A stretch of 64,000 bases of DNA from Dictyobacter alpinus (GTDB lineage: Bacteria > Chloroflexota > Ktedonobacteria > Ktedonobacterales > Ktedonobacteraceae): NCBI RefSeq assembly GCF_003967575.1, contig NZ_BIFT01000001.1, positions 496,001 through 560,000 of the forward strand, written 5' to 3'. Positions within the stretch are counted from its first letter, which is position 1. The number at the start of each line of letters is the position of its first letter. A program made the position numbers and the translations under genes. The notes under the pieces are model-generated. The model made no database searches, had not been told where the DNA came from, and was given only the letters and a program-made list of their open reading frames with translations. Below are positions 28,392 to 37,349 of the stretch, piece after piece.

Positions 28392-29345
28392 TTAATAGGC
28401 AATACTCAATGGAGTACCCATGTCAGCCCAGTTGTAGAACCATGCTGCCTCAGAAGTGGGCATCTCAACACAACCGTGTGAACCGGTCATCTGAGTACCG
28501 TCTGCCGCCTTATGCGGAACGTTCGTGCCAGGACCAAAATCATTGCCGCGCCAATAGGCATCATGTAGGAACAGGAGTGTCCCTTGAAAGCCTAAAGCAT
28601 AGTTAATGTTTAGTGGTGCGTAGTAGTAAGGAGAAGTCTTTGGCCATGGTGAATAAAAGGTTGTCGGGTGAAGCTTACTAATAATCTTAAAGGTGCCGGT
28701 TGGCGTTAATAAGTTTGGTTGCCCACTCGTGATCACACTATCATGAATAACGCTGCCATTCTCATATGCATAAATATGTTGTGTGCTTAGATTCACTTTG
28801 ATCATTTTTCCAGGTGCGGTAGGTTGCACGGGAGCAGGTTTGCTCTCCACAACTAAAGCACTATAGATATATTGCGGCATGCTATTTTGATCTGAGACAC
28901 GATACCAGAGTGATCCATTGCCCAGTATTTCGCCATCTACCGTACCATAAACAGTGAGTAATTGAGAAGCTGGCACGGTACGCATGATTGCGCCACTGGT
29001 AAATGGAGCGTTACGTACATTGGCCTGGCCAGCCGTATACACCGCTGAAGGCGTTGGTTTCCAGTTTACGGTTACAACTGGCGGCGGAGTAGGGCTTGGT
29101 GTCGGCGTTGGTGTAGCCTGTACAAGTACAGTAGGTGTCGACGTAACCTCAGTGGGGGTGGGAGTCGAAATAACATGATCAACATTGTTGAATTTTTGAA
29201 TGAGATGCTTCCCCTGGGGCTGTTGAACCTGATTTACTTGTACGGGCGTTTCTTGCGGGTAGCCACAACTAACCACAAATAGAGATAGTAAAATTAAAGA
29301 TAGAACAAAAGAAAAAATGTGTGGACTAGAAAAGCTTTTTTGCAT
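28392..29345 (-). CDS. L,D-transpeptidase lipoprotein with SH3-like domain
   Basis: 317 residues. N-terminal signal with a lipobox-like VVSC (Cys27), so probably lipid-anchored outside the membrane. A Thr/Pro-rich linker (many TPTP repeats) follows, then an SH3-like module (about 105-165, AGQANVRNAPFTSGAIMRTV) and the YkuD catalytic domain (about 180-317). The active-site motif is SHGCVEM (His290, Cys292), close to the consensus HGCVRM. These enzymes make 3-3 peptidoglycan cross-links or attach proteins to the wall. AGAGGA lies upstream of the ATG. It is monocistronic. Together with murE and mraY it is the third wall enzyme in the window. Confidence 0.93.
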   Translation of the reverse strand: MQKSFSSPHIFSFVLSLILLSLFVVSCGYPQETPVQVNQVQQPQGKHLIQKFNNVDHVISTPTPTEVTSTPTVLVQATPTPTPSPTPPPVVTVNWKPTPSAVYTAGQANVRNAPFTSGAIMRTVPASQLLTVYGTVDGEILGNGSLWYRVSDQNSMPQYIYSALVVESKPAPVQPTAPGKMIKVNLSTQHIYAYENGSVIHDSVITSGQPNLLTPTGTFKIISKLHPTTFYSPWPKTSPYYYAPLNINYALGFQGTLLFLHDAYWRGNDFGPGTNVPHKAADGTQMTGSHGCVEMPTSEAAWFYNWADMGTPLSIAY

Positions 29346-29820
29346 ACATATCCTCTAATCAAGCCAATATATAGCTGTGCTTAATGAAATTATACAATGG
29401 CCAAAACATATAAAGCTAGTAAAAGAAGAATATAGGGATAATAGTAATGTCTGCTGATGATAAGAAGGGATAAAATCTCGCATAGTTTTGGGATAAAAAG
29501 TGATGTTACTATATTTTTGACATAATTATAGTTTTCTGTTACAGATCTTTATAGGCATATATCTTGTAACTATTGAGGTCTGGTCTATGCCTGTCCCCGT
29601 CACACTAGAATTTTTTATTCCTCCTCAACCATTACATATACAGACCAATTAGCAAAAAGTCCTGAATTTCTATGGTTATCTACTTGAGAGTAATAGACAG
29701 TTGTGATACAATGAAATCATGCTGTATAGTGCATTGTTGCTCGGAGTAGATTGTCTATTGTAAGCTGCGCGATACAGAGAATATCATAAGGGATCAATTC
29801 CCAAGAAGCGAGAGAAAAGA
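29346..29820. other. Intergenic region before the zinc-ribbon gene
   Basis: 475 bp, AT-rich, between divergent genes. It contains a promoter-like site at 29684-29712. Nothing else could be supported. Confidence 0.5.
29684..29712 (+). promoter_or_regulatory. Promoter of the zinc-ribbon protein gene
   Basis: TTGAGA, 17-nt spacer, TACAAT, giving a leader of about 100 nt before the ATG at 29821. Confidence 0.65.
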
Positions 29821-30156
29821 ATGTCAATGACCGATCAGACCCTGTATTGTCGCGATTGCAATCAAGAGTTTACCTTCACTGCTGGCGAGCAAGAGTTTTT
29901 TGCTAGTCGTGGTTTGACGAACGCCCCAACCCGTTGTCCATCATGCCGCGCTGCACGCAAGCAGGCCGGTGGTGGACGCCGCAACTCCTCAAGCGGCTTT
30001 GGTGGCGGATATCGCGAACGCGAGCCACGCCAGATGTATACCGCCACCTGCGCAAGCTGTGGCAACGAGGCTCAGGTCCCATTCCAGCCTCGCGAAGATC
30101 GCCCAGTTTACTGTAAAGATTGTTACCAGCCCCAGGAGCGCAGTTCCCGCTGGTAA
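29821..30156 (+). CDS. Zinc-ribbon protein with two CxxC pairs per half
   Basis: 111 residues, probably two zinc-ribbon modules. The first is LYCRDCNQEFTFTAGEQEFFASRG...RCPSCR (CxxC about residues 9-12 and 39-42), matching the small zinc-binding domain often annotated zf-trcl. A basic, Gly/Arg-rich linker follows (AGGGRRNSSSGFGGGYRERE). The second is ATCASCGNEAQVPFQPREDRPVYCKDCY (two CxxC pairs). Such proteins are common in Chloroflexota and are thought to bind nucleic acid or protein; no activity is established here. Strong expression is suggested by a good promoter upstream. No gene is close enough on the same strand to form an operon. Confidence 0.85.
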   Translation: MSMTDQTLYCRDCNQEFTFTAGEQEFFASRGLTNAPTRCPSCRAARKQAGGGRRNSSSGFGGGYREREPRQMYTATCASCGNEAQVPFQPREDRPVYCKDCYQPQERSSRW

Positions 30157-30488
30157 TTTCGACAACATCATTTCACAGCTACAGCGCCATTCAGTAATGG
30201 TGTCTGTATGCGTGAAGAAATAAACTGATTCAGTATAGAAGAGTAGCACGCAGGCCTTTTATGGCAAGCGGTTACTCTTCCGTACACGTACCACATTTTA
30301 TTTCCTCTCAGTAGATAAGACCTATATTTAAGAGGGGTCCCTCAAACACTAATACTATCCGATGACGAGTGTCAGGCGGATCCAAATAAGATGATGACTA
30401 CATAGAAGTAATTTCTATATTTCCCTGGAAAACGTTTTTACAAGCAAAGGGCGGGCTTATGGTCTGCCTCAAGAGGGAGTTCTATGCC
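30157..30488. other. Intergenic region
   Basis: 332 bp. It contains an inverted repeat with 8-bp arms (30238-30245 with 30273-30280) and a 27-nt loop that may end the zinc-ribbon transcript. No T tract and no reading frame of note. Confidence 0.4.
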
Positions 30489-31193
30489 ATGACTTACTCA
30501 CGCCGAAACATTGCAGCGGAACAACAAGAGGCAAGCCTGAAAGCGAAACAGCTTACCACTCTCTGCGAACAACTACACATTACTCTGGATCCTATCGATT
30601 GGCAAGAGTATGGAATGCGTGCACCGATAAAAGTAAACGGTATTGAGATATCGGACCTGACAGATCTTGGTCAACGTGATAGTGATTATATCCTTCGTCG
30701 TATCCAACTCAAGCTTTTTGAACAGGTAGCTCTCGCTAGCGTCAAAGCCAGACCAGGGCTGACGGCTTCCATGTGGAGTCCTGTTGATATACAACAACCA
30801 CAATCATTTTTAAGCCTGTGGGTCATTACCCTTGAGACAGGTGAGCGTATCCCGGTTACTGAGTCCCTCAAAAATGGCAAGCGTATTTACGAGCCATATC
30901 AACACCAGGGCAACAAACAAGAGGATCTGGCGAAACTCTTTGGACCCCTGTGTGAAGGTGAATATCAAGTAGGAGAAACCGTAACCATTGAGGAGCGCGA
31001 CCATCAGGGGTCAGGGGAAATCGTGTATATCATTCCTCCAGGTAAAAAACTTACCAGTCGCACAAACTCATCGCGTGGTTATCATACTATTGCAGGCAAG
31101 GCCTACACGAATGATGCCGCCTCTCGCTATGTCGTTGATTGCCATGATGGCTTTCCTCACATAGTAAATCAATCTCAAATCGCCAAACAATAA
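30489..31193 (+). CDS. Unrecognised soluble protein, 234 residues
   Basis: I do not recognise a family. The sequence is mixed alpha/beta and polar, with no signal or membrane segment. A helical N-terminus (AAEQQEASLKAKQLTTLCEQL) is followed by IDWQEYGMRAPIKVNGIEISDLTDLGQ, a central beta-rich part with VITLETGERIPVTESL, and a C-terminal part with EGEYQVGETVTIEERDHQGSGEIVYIIPPGKK, which resembles a small KOW/SH3-like barrel. It ends with RYVVDCHDGFPHIVNQSQI. The ATG at 30489 is preferred: AGAGGGAG lies 10 nt upstream, between it and an in-frame ATG at 30459. Transcription ends at a strong terminator straight after the stop. Confidence 0.75.
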   Translation: MTYSRRNIAAEQQEASLKAKQLTTLCEQLHITLDPIDWQEYGMRAPIKVNGIEISDLTDLGQRDSDYILRRIQLKLFEQVALASVKARPGLTASMWSPVDIQQPQSFLSLWVITLETGERIPVTESLKNGKRIYEPYQHQGNKQEDLAKLFGPLCEGEYQVGETVTIEERDHQGSGEIVYIIPPGKKLTSRTNSSRGYHTIAGKAYTNDAASRYVVDCHDGFPHIVNQSQIAKQ

Positions 31194-31197
31194 TGTG

Positions 31198-31227
31198 CAG
31201 GCAGGCTTCTAGCTTGCCTGTTTTTTT
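31198..31227 (+). terminator. Rho-independent terminator
   Basis: 10-bp stem with one G-T pair (31198-31207 with 31211-31220), tight 3-nt loop, then seven T. Starts 5 nt after the stop of the 234-residue protein. Confidence 0.9.
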
Positions 31228-31421
31228 ATCTTAATCAGCGCTATGTCATCAAAGAACAATCCTATACACACTATTGACCGATTTGACATTTTAATAAAGA
31301 GAACATACACTCTATTTGTGCATATTTTACTGGTTCTTAACCTCAGGCAGGTTGGAGCACCAATATACGCGTGCCTACCACTGAATTCTATCTTTCCTCA
31401 ATGAAGAGAGGGTCTCTTTTT

Positions 31422-32567
31422 ATGACAATTTCAGCCGACCATACTACATTTGACACACCTCATGATCCGCTTGAAAAAGCCCGGAAGTATGTTCTTTTGC
31501 TTATCGATGCAGATGAGATTCGGTCCCAACGCATAGCCTGTGTGCTGACACTGGCGGGAATGAGAGCCATTGTTGTAACAACCATCTATCAAGCATTTGA
31601 GCGCTTCCTTCAAGAGCGATTTACCCCCAGTTTGATATTACTTGGTCAACAAGAAGAACAGACAAAGCAACTTTTCGGACGCTTTTTCCAGCGGCTAACG
31701 CAAGAGTTGCAGCGTGAGGTTCCGATTATGCCACTAACCAATATTAAAATATCTAACGGGGATCTGCTGGCGGCTTATGAAACCCTCTCGCGCACAACAC
31801 ATCGTGTCTCTCACTCTAATGGCTCATTCTTAAAAAGGATCTGGGAAATACTACCTGGGGCTGAATGTTCGTTTTCGACTGAGGAACACACAGTAGCGCT
31901 GGAGGCACTACCAAAGATTGGCCTTACACCGCATGTGACCAGGACCAAACGCTCTATGGCGTCACACTTTCATCATCAATTGAAGGCGGCCAGACAGGTG
32001 ATCGGCTATGATCAATGGGATAATTTGATCTCAGATGTAGGATTGGCACAGTTTCGCAAAGAAGAGCATTGGCCCCCTCTCACTAACCAATATTGCATTC
32101 CACCTGAATATACAACCTGCCTTAATCGAGCAGTACTCTTCTCCAATCCAGAACAACCAGCCAGGCAAGCCTATAAATGGGCCGGACGGGTCGATTCAGA
32201 TATCCTGCAAAAGGTGGCTTTGATCTTCCTGATGCAGCAAGCGCCAAAGATCATCGGGCAAGATTGGAATATGCGTACTCTGCTCACTGCCTTTATGAAT
32301 GAAGCCAATACGACCCGTGGGGAAAAACTCACAGAATGGAAGCGTCTGGATAATGGATCTTTCGTTTTTGTCTTTTATAGTAACATGTTCGCCTATGGTT
32401 TTATGGGAGCTAGTGGACCCTCATGCTATGTCTGGCAAGCTTCCTTTGATAAAATGCTTGAATTGGGTAAAATTCAAAATCACTGGCAGGTGCGCGAGAT
32501 CGAATGCAGTTGCCAGACCCATACCGGTCATTGTGTCTTTCTTTTTACACCCAACACTGCTTCATAG
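31422..32567 (+). CDS. Pseudo-receiver protein with C-terminal V4R-like domain
   Basis: 381 residues. The N-terminal 120 fit a response-regulator receiver fold (YVLLLIDADE, then alternating strands and helices), but the phospho-acceptor Asp expected at the end of strand 3 is replaced: LILLGQ instead of LILLD. This suggests a phosphorylation-independent receiver. A middle linker is followed by a helical C-terminal domain (about 225-381) ending in ECSCQTHTGHCVFLF, whose spaced cysteines recall V4R-type domains; that match is weak. No DNA-binding domain is visible. The ATG at 31422 has AGAGAGGG upstream and is preferred over a GTG at 31371 and an ATG at 31401. A terminator separates it from the gene before. 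Confidence 0.7.
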   Translation: MTISADHTTFDTPHDPLEKARKYVLLLIDADEIRSQRIACVLTLAGMRAIVVTTIYQAFERFLQERFTPSLILLGQQEEQTKQLFGRFFQRLTQELQREVPIMPLTNIKISNGDLLAAYETLSRTTHRVSHSNGSFLKRIWEILPGAECSFSTEEHTVALEALPKIGLTPHVTRTKRSMASHFHHQLKAARQVIGYDQWDNLISDVGLAQFRKEEHWPPLTNQYCIPPEYTTCLNRAVLFSNPEQPARQAYKWAGRVDSDILQKVALIFLMQQAPKIIGQDWNMRTLLTAFMNEANTTRGEKLTEWKRLDNGSFVFVFYSNMFAYGFMGASGPSCYVWQASFDKMLELGKIQNHWQVREIECSCQTHTGHCVFLFTPNTAS

Positions 32568-32785
32568 ATACAATTTATAAGCTACTAACAACGCATATAT
32601 ATGGATTTATAATTTGTGATATGATAAAAGCACTTGTGGATAAAAAGAGTGCAGGCGTACCCATAAATCTCATTCGCTAGCTTATTTGTTTGCTATGTTG
32701 TTCTCCTCGTCGTGCGCTTTGCAGCGGACACTATCTTGCAGAGGCACGAACAGGTCAATTGGTGATGTTCAGGAGTGCAAAAAGT

Positions 32786-33604
32786 ATGAAGCTTCATTCT
32801 GGCAATGTCGCAGTAATTACCGGGGCAGGCAGTGGTATCGGACGTGCCCTGGCCCTCAATCTGGCCGCCAGAGGCTGTATATTAGCACTGGCCGATAAAA
32901 ATGCACGGGGACTGGAAGAGACGGAACAGATGCTGAGTTCTACCACAGCGAGCACCTGTACGACGTATGTACTCGATGTTGGAGATAATAGTGCCATCGA
33001 ACAATTTGCCGCAGATGTTGTACAGCAATATGGCAAAGTAGCGTTGTTAATCAACAACGCTGGCGTGGCACTGGGTGGCACGGTTGAGCAAGTTACGCTC
33101 GAACAGATTGAATGGCTCTTCCAGATTAACTTCTGGGGCATGGTCTATGGAGTAAAAGCCTTTCTCCCCATTTTGAAACAGCAGCCTGACGCGCATATCG
33201 TCAATCTCTCCAGTGTCTTTGGCCTTTTCGCTGTTCCTGGCCAGGCAGCATATTCAGCCAGTAAGTTCGCGGTACGCGGCTTTACTGAAACCCTACGACA
33301 AGAACTGGCAGGCACAACGGTTAAAGTCAGCAGTGTCCATCCCGGTGGCATCAAAACGAATATCGCCCGCAATGCTCGCTTTGGCACAATGACCGAAAAA
33401 GAGATGGATCGTGGGCGTATCTATTTTGAACGCGTACTCACACTACCTCCTGAAGAGGCCGCTGCTATTATTGTGCGTGGTATAGAGCGCAATTCTCCAC
33501 GTATTCTGGTTGGACGCGATGCCCAGATAATGGACATCATCCAACGCGTTACCCCCGTTAACTATCCACGCACCATGAAATTATTGCAACGCTTTATCCG
33601 CTAA
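32786..33604 (+). CDS. Short-chain dehydrogenase/reductase (SDR)
   Basis: 272 residues, classical SDR. Cofactor-binding motif TGAGSGIG near the N-terminus, NNAG after strand 4, catalytic Ser in VNLSSVFG and the YSASK active-site Tyr/Lys pair. VHPGGIKTNIARN after strand 6 is typical of the acyl-chain and sterol-like SDR group. ADKN at the end of strand 2 has an acidic residue, which favours NAD(H) over NADP(H). The ATG at 32786 begins right before the first strand and has AGGAG upstream; longer in-frame starts (32690 TTG, 32765 ATG) add residues that do not belong to the fold. Substrate unknown; no partner gene next to it. Confidence 0.93.
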   Translation: MKLHSGNVAVITGAGSGIGRALALNLAARGCILALADKNARGLEETEQMLSSTTASTCTTYVLDVGDNSAIEQFAADVVQQYGKVALLINNAGVALGGTVEQVTLEQIEWLFQINFWGMVYGVKAFLPILKQQPDAHIVNLSSVFGLFAVPGQAAYSASKFAVRGFTETLRQELAGTTVKVSSVHPGGIKTNIARNARFGTMTEKEMDRGRIYFERVLTLPPEEAAAIIVRGIERNSPRILVGRDAQIMDIIQRVTPVNYPRTMKLLQRFIR

Positions 33605-33612
33605 CGCCACAA

Positions 33613-33645
33613 CAGCCTTTCACGATCTAGAATTGCGAAAGGCTG
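33613..33645. terminator. Bidirectional hairpin, SDR / secreted protein
   Basis: 9-bp perfect outer stem (33613-33621 with 33637-33645) with partial inner pairing; lies 9 nt after the SDR stop between convergent genes. Confidence 0.6.
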
Positions 33646-33680
33646 CTGATTTTATGTTCACACAATAACCCAAACATTCA

Positions 33681-34979
33681 TCAAGCGAATGGAGGTGCCA
33701 ACGGCACGCGTGGCGTTCCCCCTCCCCCGATAGAAGTCGGAGCATTATTATTGATCACTTTGATCATAGCTATCATTTTATTGAAATCCGTGCTAAGTGC
33801 CTGATCCTGACTTATAGTATGGCCAGTGGTATTTTTAAACTCAACATCGGCCTTCTGCTCTACACAAAGGGCATTGTAGTCTCCACCTGTATCATCTACA
33901 ACATATGCTCCATAATTCTGCAATGCCTGGAAAACTTTCTTGCCAATTTGACTTGTCACTCCAAGACTCTCAGGGGTGACATTGGGTGGTAATGCCAACA
34001 AAGAGCCCATCACCAATGCCGGATTTGTCCCTTTATATTGTTGTGGTGCCCCACCATCAGCGAGAGGAGCGGGCCAGCGATGTCCCTGATCCGAGGTAGC
34101 ATTATAATGTAACCAATTTCCCCACAGGTCAACTTTCAACGCATGATGAATTGGCTCATTATTCAACAATTCGCCTGTACGAATACTGCCTCCGATACTG
34201 GATAATGCTGAACCACCATGCCCTCCAGCAATGCCATCACCATACAGATCTGATTGACCAAACCAGGTTCCATAGAGAGGACCTCCTGGCTGACAACGTG
34301 CAGTCACATTGAAATTCACCAGTGTTTTGCCATCAGGCTCAAGAAAAGCTGACGTGCTATTAGGAGTCGAATAGATACCTCCCGATGTGATTGCATCTGG
34401 TATCACCAGATTAGCGGGTACATGCAAAGGCTGTCCAGCCTCAGGATGCCATTGAGCCTGCTGCTGAACAGTATTCCCTGCACATCGCCCCTGCCCAAAT
34501 CCATTAGGCATATAAGTTGGAACTAAAGGATCACTCGAACTAGTGGGTATAAACCAATCAATATCAGTACCAAACCCACGAGAACCAATCGTTGCATCTA
34601 CATACATAGCATTCGAACCCAGGGGCATATTCCAAATACTATCGCGGGCAAATGGCCAGTCAAGAGGATTACGTACAGCTGGCATATTTTCCACATTTTG
34701 CACCTGATTCGTTTTGGGTTTTGGTAACATCGTTGGCACTACGGTTGGATGTGCCAGCGGATTTGTGGTTGGAGTGACCTGGTGGCGATTAATATTCAAA
34801 ACAATCTGGCTGCTAGTCGGCGTCGGAGTAGCACTCATTTTGAACGAATGCTGCTGCACCCCCTTCCCAGCCCAACTATTTGTCAACTGTATACCGCCAA
34901 AAATAGCTGCTCCGATGAGCAAAAGCACCAGAGCAAATAACTTGAATCGATACATCAATACGTACAAAGCCCTTCTCAT
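33681..34979 (-). CDS. Secreted or membrane-anchored protein of unknown function
   Basis: 432 residues. An N-terminal hydrophobic segment (FKLFALVLLLIGAAIFGGIQL, about 13-33) after basic residues acts as a signal anchor. A Thr/Pro-rich linker follows, then a compact domain from about residue 95: NPLDWPFARDSIWNMPLGSNA, GRCAGNTVQQQAQWHPEAG, GGIYSTPNS, GGHGGSALSSIGGSIRTGEL and a C-terminal YGAYVVDDTGGDYNALCVEQ. The aromatic/Gly/Asn-rich character and His-Gly motifs suggest a beta-rich extracellular domain, possibly acting on or binding a polysaccharide, but I cannot assign a family. It is monocistronic and separate from its neighbours. Confidence 0.75.
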   Translation of the reverse strand: MRRALYVLMYRFKLFALVLLLIGAAIFGGIQLTNSWAGKGVQQHSFKMSATPTPTSSQIVLNINRHQVTPTTNPLAHPTVVPTMLPKPKTNQVQNVENMPAVRNPLDWPFARDSIWNMPLGSNAMYVDATIGSRGFGTDIDWFIPTSSSDPLVPTYMPNGFGQGRCAGNTVQQQAQWHPEAGQPLHVPANLVIPDAITSGGIYSTPNSTSAFLEPDGKTLVNFNVTARCQPGGPLYGTWFGQSDLYGDGIAGGHGGSALSSIGGSIRTGELLNNEPIHHALKVDLWGNWLHYNATSDQGHRWPAPLADGGAPQQYKGTNPALVMGSLLALPPNVTPESLGVTSQIGKKVFQALQNYGAYVVDDTGGDYNALCVEQKADVEFKNTTGHTISQDQALSTDFNKMIAMIKVINNNAPTSIGGGGTPRVPLAPPFA

Positions 34980-35179
34980 TAACTGTTATCACATGGTATT
35001 GACATACAATCGTGAAGTTTCCCGATCGTATCTAGCTCATATCACATGATTGGTGCCATAACGAAATATGTAGCTAGTATAACATAGAATGAGACCTAAA
35101 TACGTATAGTGCTCTTTAAATATACATGAAGTACTTGTGCCGGTTAATTTTTGACTATATGAATCTGGCATTGATGCTC

Positions 35180-35335
35180 CTATCCGTCAAAAAGCGGCAA
35201 GTTGGCAATATAGGGCCAGACAAAATAAAGCAGACATGCAAGTATAATTATTAAGACAATTAGAATGAGCCTGAGAAAACGTCCGGTGGATATATTGTCA
35301 TTTACCGGACGTGGATGTTCATCAAAATCCTTCAT
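35180..35335 (-). CDS. Small single-pass membrane protein, 51 residues
   Basis: Short reading frame with GAGAGG about 11 nt before the ATG. The product starts MKDFDEHPRPVNDN, has one hydrophobic helix (FLRLILIVLIIILACLLYFV, about residues 20-39) and ends WPYIANLPLFDG. The charge pattern suggests a cytoplasmic N-terminus. It contains a perfect 9-bp inverted repeat (35279-35287 with 35304-35312) inside the coding region. It lies between two other minus-strand genes. No family recognised; the ribosome site and clean helix make a real gene likely. Confidence 0.6.
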   Translation of the reverse strand: MKDFDEHPRPVNDNISTGRFLRLILIVLIIILACLLYFVWPYIANLPLFDG

Positions 35336-35418
35336 TATAAGATAAACCTCTCGATATGACTGCTTGCTACGTATTATTTAGTGATACATTTTAAGGCCAT
35401 CTACCATATGCGATAACG

Positions 35419-35817
35419 TTATTCACGCATGGGAAGTACGCTTGAGATGCGCTCAAGCGAGACAAAGCGTCCAAGGATATTCCAGGCTTTGATGCGATGA
35501 TCATGACCACGGGCCGTGACAATATAGAGCATGTTTTCGGGGTCCAGATAGAGCCGTTTGATGGCAGTTTCTCTACTCTCTAGAGGTCTGTACTCACCAC
35601 CCGCTAAAAGCACACGCCGCACGACACCTTCACGTGCGCAGGTTTCATCACGCACAAATTGCACGCGATCACCATCGCTATATTCTGGAACAGGCAATAA
35701 CGTGGTATCAAAATCCGTAGGCCAGTTGACGACACGTTGACCACGACGAAAATCGACCGGCTCCCATTTTCCAATAAAATTATTCCATACGGGAACAGGC
35801 AAGTAACGTTCAGTCAT
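35419..35817 (-). CDS. Unrecognised protein, 132 residues
   Basis: Soluble, beta-rich by its alternation of hydrophobic and polar residues, no signal or membrane helix. Notable parts: VWNNFIGKWEPVDFRRGQRVVNWP, a GDRVQFVRDETCAREGVVRRVLLAGGEYRPL stretch that looks like a small SH3/KOW-type barrel, and IVTARGHDHRIKAWNILGRFVSLERI at the end. The gene is 83 nt upstream of the small membrane protein on the same strand and could be cotranscribed with it. The MFS gene on the other side is divergent. Function unknown. Confidence 0.7.
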   Translation of the reverse strand: MTERYLPVPVWNNFIGKWEPVDFRRGQRVVNWPTDFDTTLLPVPEYSDGDRVQFVRDETCAREGVVRRVLLAGGEYRPLESRETAIKRLYLDPENMLYIVTARGHDHRIKAWNILGRFVSLERISSVLPMRE

Positions 35818-36012
35818 ATATTCTTATAATTTCCTCTCGTATATACGAAAATTTCAACGATCTTGACCCATTGTAACATCCTTTTACAAAAGCCAGGAGA
35901 AAAACTTTTGCCACAAGTAATGCTTGTCTTTTGGGGATCAATAACGTACTCTATCACGGATAGCTTCTACTTATAACTTACCGCAGTAGTTCTTCTAGAA
36001 AGTATATAGCAC

Positions 36013-37200
36013 ATGGCTGGTAAACTCACTCTATCAAGGAATGTATTCTCCAGACCCTGGAGTATGAAATTATTCTACCTCGGTTATTTTTCAGCAATGG
36101 GAGTGTATCTCCCCTATCTGGGACTTTATCTAGGCGCCGTTGGACTTCCAGGTACGCAGATAGGTTTGATTGCTTCTATGTTTCCACTGGCAAGTATGCT
36201 CATGCCACCGTTATGGGGGGTACTCAGCGATCATTTTGGCTGGCGCAAACAGCTATTGATAGCCGCCCTGCTCGCTGCAGTCATCACCTCCCTGCTCATA
36301 TGGCAGATAACCCATATATTTGTAGCATTATTCATCTTTATTATCGTACTGGCAATCGCTATCAGTCCGACAATTCCACTGGCTGATGCTATTACGTTGC
36401 AATGGGTTGGTGAGCATGGTGGCAGCTATGGATCGATACGTGTCTATGGATCACTTGGTTTCCTGATTGCGGCAATTGTGGCGGGAAGTATCTTGAATGT
36501 GATCGGTGTGACCTCACTATTCCTGCTGCTAGCAATCGTCTTTTGTGGTCCATTGCTGACCAGCTTTTTTGTTCCTGGGCAGAATAAAGTAAGTATGGCA
36601 CGCATAAAAGGCCATGAACTAGTCGTACTGCTACGCGACCGCACCCTTCTGCTCTTTATTGTTCTGTGCATGATCGGCTATGGAACCTTTGCAGCCTACA
36701 ATACTTTCTTTGGCCTCTACCTGAAGAGTCTAGGAGTTAGCACCAGCGCTATAGGACTGGCCTCAGGACTGGCCAGTCTGAGCGAACTGCCAGTTATGAT
36801 GCTATCAGGAATCTTGATGAAACGCCTGGGAGCCAGGTGGCTATTAATCATTGGATTAAGTGTGGCTGTTGTGCGCTGGCTGGCCTATGCAACCTTTACA
36901 ACCTATCCCATATTATTTGCTTTCACGCTACTCCATGGTATCTCATTCGCCAGCTTTTATGTTGCTGCGATCACCTTTATCGATCAACGCGTGCCAATAC
37001 ATATGCGCACCACCGGGCAAACGCTATTTTATGGCACAAGCTTCGGGCTTGGTACCTGGGCAAGTACTAACCTGTTTGGCGTGCTCTACGAACGGCTACA
37101 TGGGAGTGGCATGTATTTCGTTGGAGCAGCACTATGTACCGCCTCTATCGTCGGACTACTCTTGCTCATACCACGCAAACCCGCACGCGCGGATCTGTAA
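36013..37200 (+). CDS. MFS transporter (PPP / MFS_1-like family)
   Basis: 395 residues, about twelve membrane helices. The N-terminus MKLFYLGYFSAMGVYLPYLGLYLGAVGLPGTQIG and the loop WGVLSDHFGWRKQLLI (motif A of the superfamily) place it with the 3-phenylpropionate permease-like and nucleoside symporter-like MFS group. GEHGGSYGSIRVYGSLGFL in helix 4-5 and the C-terminal half with MRTTGQTLFYGTSFGLG are also typical. Substrate unknown. The ribosome site is weak. It converges with the ABCG-like transporter gene. Confidence 0.88.
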   Translation: MAGKLTLSRNVFSRPWSMKLFYLGYFSAMGVYLPYLGLYLGAVGLPGTQIGLIASMFPLASMLMPPLWGVLSDHFGWRKQLLIAALLAAVITSLLIWQITHIFVALFIFIIVLAIAISPTIPLADAITLQWVGEHGGSYGSIRVYGSLGFLIAAIVAGSILNVIGVTSLFLLLAIVFCGPLLTSFFVPGQNKVSMARIKGHELVVLLRDRTLLLFIVLCMIGYGTFAAYNTFFGLYLKSLGVSTSAIGLASGLASLSELPVMMLSGILMKRLGARWLLIIGLSVAVVRWLAYATFTTYPILFAFTLLHGISFASFYVAAITFIDQRVPIHMRTTGQTLFYGTSFGLGTWASTNLFGVLYERLHGSGMYFVGAALCTASIVGLLLLIPRKPARADL

Positions 37201-37349
37201 GTCAGCACAAGTTATTGTCCTTCCCACTCTTATCCAGGGTTGAAAACTTTATCCTTGAAAAATTTCAGTCTTGTGATATTGAAGATAGCGAGCATCAGGC
37301 TTTTTTGCTTGCGGTGGCAACAACAAAGTTGCTTTAACAAGAGAACTGG

